Shown here: positions 5,011 to 7,053 of the stretch, piece after piece | How the letters are laid out: every line of letters starts with the position of its first letter | How positions within the stretch are numbered: position 1 is the stretch's first letter | Assembly (NCBI GenBank): GCA_050733695.1 | Contig: JBOHTO010000089.1 | Location: 1-7,053, forward strand | DNA from: JBOHTO01 sp050733695 | GTDB lineage: Bacteria > Gemmatimonadota > Gemmatimonadetes > Gemmatimonadales > Gemmatimonadaceae | Length of the DNA: 7,053 bases | Reading direction: 5' to 3' | The notes under the pieces: generated by a model | What the model saw: only the letters and a program-made list of their open reading frames with translations | The model's database searches: none | Told to the model about the DNA's origin: nothing | Program-made: the position numbers and the translations under genes

Positions 5011-5310
5011 ATGCCATCCGAAGGCACTCCCAACCTGATTGAGCGCCGCGCCGAGTACTGGCGCCGCAACATTCGCTACGTCGTTGTCCTTCTCGCGATC
5101 TGGTTCATCGTCTCGTACGGCTTCGGCATCCTCCTCGCCGAACCATTGAACAAGTTCACGATTCCTGGAACAGGCTTCCCACTCGGCTTCTGGTTCGCTC
5201 AGCAGGGATCGATCTATGTCTTCGTCATCCTGATCTTCGTCTATGTCTGGCTCATGAACCGGCTCGACCGGGAGTTCGACGTGGATGAACGCGGAAGCGG
5301 CGCCGCATGA
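5011..5310 (+). CDS. Sodium:solute symporter small subunit (DUF4212 family)
   Basis: A 99-aa inner-membrane protein with two predicted transmembrane helices (about 23-42 and 66-83). It shows the family hallmarks: the YWRRN stretch (16-20) before helix 1, PGTGFPLGFWFAQQGSIY (52-69) between and into helix 2, and an acidic LDREFDVDE tail (85-93). The length matches the family, whose members are encoded directly upstream of VC_2705-type symporters and are thought to form the small subunit. The stop overlaps the next start in an ATGA, indicating translational coupling and roughly equal expression. ATG 5011 has no clear ribosome site, but the protein start fits the family. No promoter was found in the 59-nt gap upstream, so it may be read through from the lipoprotein gene. 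Confidence 0.93.
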   Translation: MPSEGTPNLIERRAEYWRRNIRYVVVLLAIWFIVSYGFGILLAEPLNKFTIPGTGFPLGFWFAQQGSIYVFVILIFVYVWLMNRLDREFDVDERGSGAA

Positions 5311-7028
5311 ACGTCCAGAGCTGGACATTCCTCCTCGTCGGCCTCTCGTTCGCTCTCTACATCGGCATCGCCATCTGGTCGCGTGCGGCCAGCACAAAGG
5401 ATTTTTACATCGCCGGAGCCGGTGTGTCGCCGCTCGCCAACGGTATGGCGACCGCGGCCGACTGGATGAGCGCGGCGTCCTTCATCTCCATGGCGGGGCT
5501 CATCTCCTTCATGGGATACGATGGCTCCGTCTATCTCATGGGATGGACCGGCGGCTATGTGCTGCTCGCCCTGCTCCTGGCGCCGTATCTCCGGAAGTTC
5601 GGCGCGTACACCGTTCCCGATTTCGTGGGCGACCGGTACTACTCGCAGGCTGCGCGCATCGTCGCGGTCGTGTGTGCGATCTTCATTTCGTTCACCTACG
5701 TCGCGGGGCAGATGCGCGGCGTTGGCATCGTGTTCAGCCGCTTCCTCGAGGTCGACGTCAACGTCGGCGTCTACATCGGGATGGCAATCGTCTTCTTCTA
5801 CGCAGTACTCGGCGGGATGAAGGGGATTACGTACACGCAGGTCGCGCAGTACTGCGTGCTGATCTTCGCGTATCTGGTGCCGGCGATCTTCCTCTCACTC
5901 ATGATCACCGGCAACCCGATACCGCAGCTCGGCTTCGGCGGAGTGGACCAAGCCTCAGGGACGCCGCTCCTGGAACGACTGAATGGACTGCACCGCGAGC
6001 TCGGCTTCGCCGCGTACACTGACGGGTCGAAGTCGATGCTCGACGTCTTCTTCATCACGGCAGCGCTGATGGTCGGGACTGCGGGACTGCCGCACATCAT
6101 CATCCGGTTCTACACAGTACCGCGCGTTCGCGACGCACGCGTATCCGTGGGCTGGGCACTCGTGTTCATCGCGCTGCTGTACACGACCGCGCCCGCCGTC
6201 GCCGTCTTCGCGCGGTCGAACCTGATCACGAGCGTATCGGAAACTCCGTACGCAGGGGTGCCTACCTGGTTCAGCCAATGGGAAGCGACGGGTCTGCTCA
6301 GCTTCAATGACGTGAATGGAGACGGCCGCATCCAGCTCGCGGGACCCGCGTCGACGGTGACGAACGAGCTCGTTGTCGACAATGACATCATGGTCCTGGC
6401 GAATCCGGAGATCGCGGGCCTGCCGGATTGGGTCGTGGGTCTCGTGGCGGCAGGCGGACTCGCGGCAGCTCTGTCGACAGCGGCCGGCCTGCTCCTCGTC
6501 ATTTCCTCCGCGGTGAGCCACGATCTGCTCAAGCGGGCGTTCAGGCAGACGATCACCGAACGACAGGAGCTCGCAGCGGCGCGCATCGCCGCGGGTGCCG
6601 CGGTGCTCGTGGCAGGCTACCTCGGCGTGAATCCGCCGGGCTTTGTGGCGCAGGTGGTGGCGTTCGCATTCGGGCTGGCTGCGTCGTCGTTCTTCCCCGC
6701 GATAATTCTGGGAATCTTCTGGAAGCGGACGACGCGCGAGGGCGCAATCGCCGGTATGATCACGGGGCTGACGTTCACGGCGGCGTACATCGTCTATTTC
6801 AAACTGCTACACCCGGAGCTCAACACATCCGACCGCTGGTGGTTCGGCATCAGTCCGGAGGGAATCGGAACGGTCGGGATGCTGATCAACTTCGCGGTGA
6901 CCGTGGCGGTGTCGCGCTTCACACCTGCGCCGCCGGCGCACGTGCAGAGACTCGTGGATATGGTCCGTGTGCCATGCGACATCGCTGGTGCAGGGGTGCC
7001 CGGCACTTCATCGGCTCAGTCGGGATAG
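5307..7028 (+). CDS. Sodium:solute symporter large subunit (SSF family, VC_2705-type)
   Basis: A 573-aa inner-membrane transporter using the sodium gradient to import a small solute. The relatives include acetate permease ActP, so a short carboxylate is plausible, but the substrate is not readable. Visible family features are DFYIAGAGVSPLANGMATAA (32-51) leading into the ADWMSAASFIS helix (51-61), YTVPDFVGDRY (101-111), GLPHIIIRFYTVP (260-272), and the SSF core GGLAAALSTAAGLLLVISS (383-401), whose Ser/Thr residues fit the Na-binding helix 8. About 12-13 hydrophobic helices are visible. Between helices, residues 335-342 (DVNGDGRI) form an EF-hand-like loop, probably periplasmic. The C-terminal tail (about 540-573) is Pro-rich and soluble. 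The start ATG lies inside the small-subunit stop (ATGA). The length is normal and no frameshift is seen. Confidence 0.95.
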   Translation: MNVQSWTFLLVGLSFALYIGIAIWSRAASTKDFYIAGAGVSPLANGMATAADWMSAASFISMAGLISFMGYDGSVYLMGWTGGYVLLALLLAPYLRKFGAYTVPDFVGDRYYSQAARIVAVVCAIFISFTYVAGQMRGVGIVFSRFLEVDVNVGVYIGMAIVFFYAVLGGMKGITYTQVAQYCVLIFAYLVPAIFLSLMITGNPIPQLGFGGVDQASGTPLLERLNGLHRELGFAAYTDGSKSMLDVFFITAALMVGTAGLPHIIIRFYTVPRVRDARVSVGWALVFIALLYTTAPAVAVFARSNLITSVSETPYAGVPTWFSQWEATGLLSFNDVNGDGRIQLAGPASTVTNELVVDNDIMVLANPEIAGLPDWVVGLVAAGGLAAALSTAAGLLLVISSAVSHDLLKRAFRQTITERQELAAARIAAGAAVLVAGYLGVNPPGFVAQVVAFAFGLAASSFFPAIILGIFWKRTTREGAIAGMITGLTFTAAYIVYFKLLHPELNTSDRWWFGISPEGIGTVGMLINFAVTVAVSRFTPAPPAHVQRLVDMVRVPCDIAGAGVPGTSSAQSG

Positions 7029-7053
7029 CGGCGAGGGGTCAGGTCTTGTTTTG

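Noticed and set aside
5955..6521. 188-aa minus-strand frame antisense to the symporter
   Set aside because: The overlapping plus-strand product is an unambiguous SSF transporter. The antisense product is charged text without a domain.

Overview
The window is GC-rich, densely packed bacterial chromosome. Codon use is strongly G/C-ended and long open frames run antisense to real genes. The short primary-type sigma factor without region 1.1, the three tRNA genes without an encoded CCA, the Mla-type ATPase (implying an outer membrane) and the small/large sodium symporter pair suggest a Gram-negative, environmental GC-rich phylum. Gemmatimonadota is my best guess, from gene style only; nothing here proves the phylum.

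Region 1 (126-600, minus strand) is a complete tRNA operon. It has a near-consensus promoter (TTGACT, 17-bp spacer, TATACT), then tRNA-Ala(GGC), tRNA-Gly(GCC) and tRNA-Val(GAC), and ends in a textbook intrinsic terminator. I see no supportable gene in positions 1-125.

Region 2 (627-3766, plus strand) diverges from the tRNA operon. It holds a primary-type sigma-70 factor, then a tight run of three genes: an MlaF-type ABC ATPase, a Nudix hydrolase starting inside the ATPase stop codon, and a two-domain regulator (degenerate receiver plus AraC-type helix-turn-helix) 3 nt further on. The last three are almost certainly co-transcribed. The sigma gene, 111 nt upstream, may be part of the same transcript.

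Region 3 (3767-4450) is looser and less conserved-looking. It holds a perfect 7-bp inverted repeat, a 17-bp tandem repeat, and a small open frame that looks like an export signal plus a four-cysteine secreted tail. A helix-turn-helix-like segment lies in a different frame of the same interval, so this spot may be a decayed or frameshifted gene.

Region 4 (4451-7028, plus strand) holds a putative lipoprotein with a histidine-rich C-terminus, followed by the two overlapping genes of a sodium:solute symporter: a DUF4212-type small subunit and a VC_2705-type large subunit. The window stops 25 nt after the symporter stop codon.

Most of the window is recognisable housekeeping and transport. The less ordinary items are the receiver-like regulator with Glu where the phospho-acceptor Asp should be, the sigma-54-like site upstream of the sigma gene, the scrambled small secreted gene, and the lipoprotein beside the symporter. 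I did not find a convincing undescribed multi-gene system.
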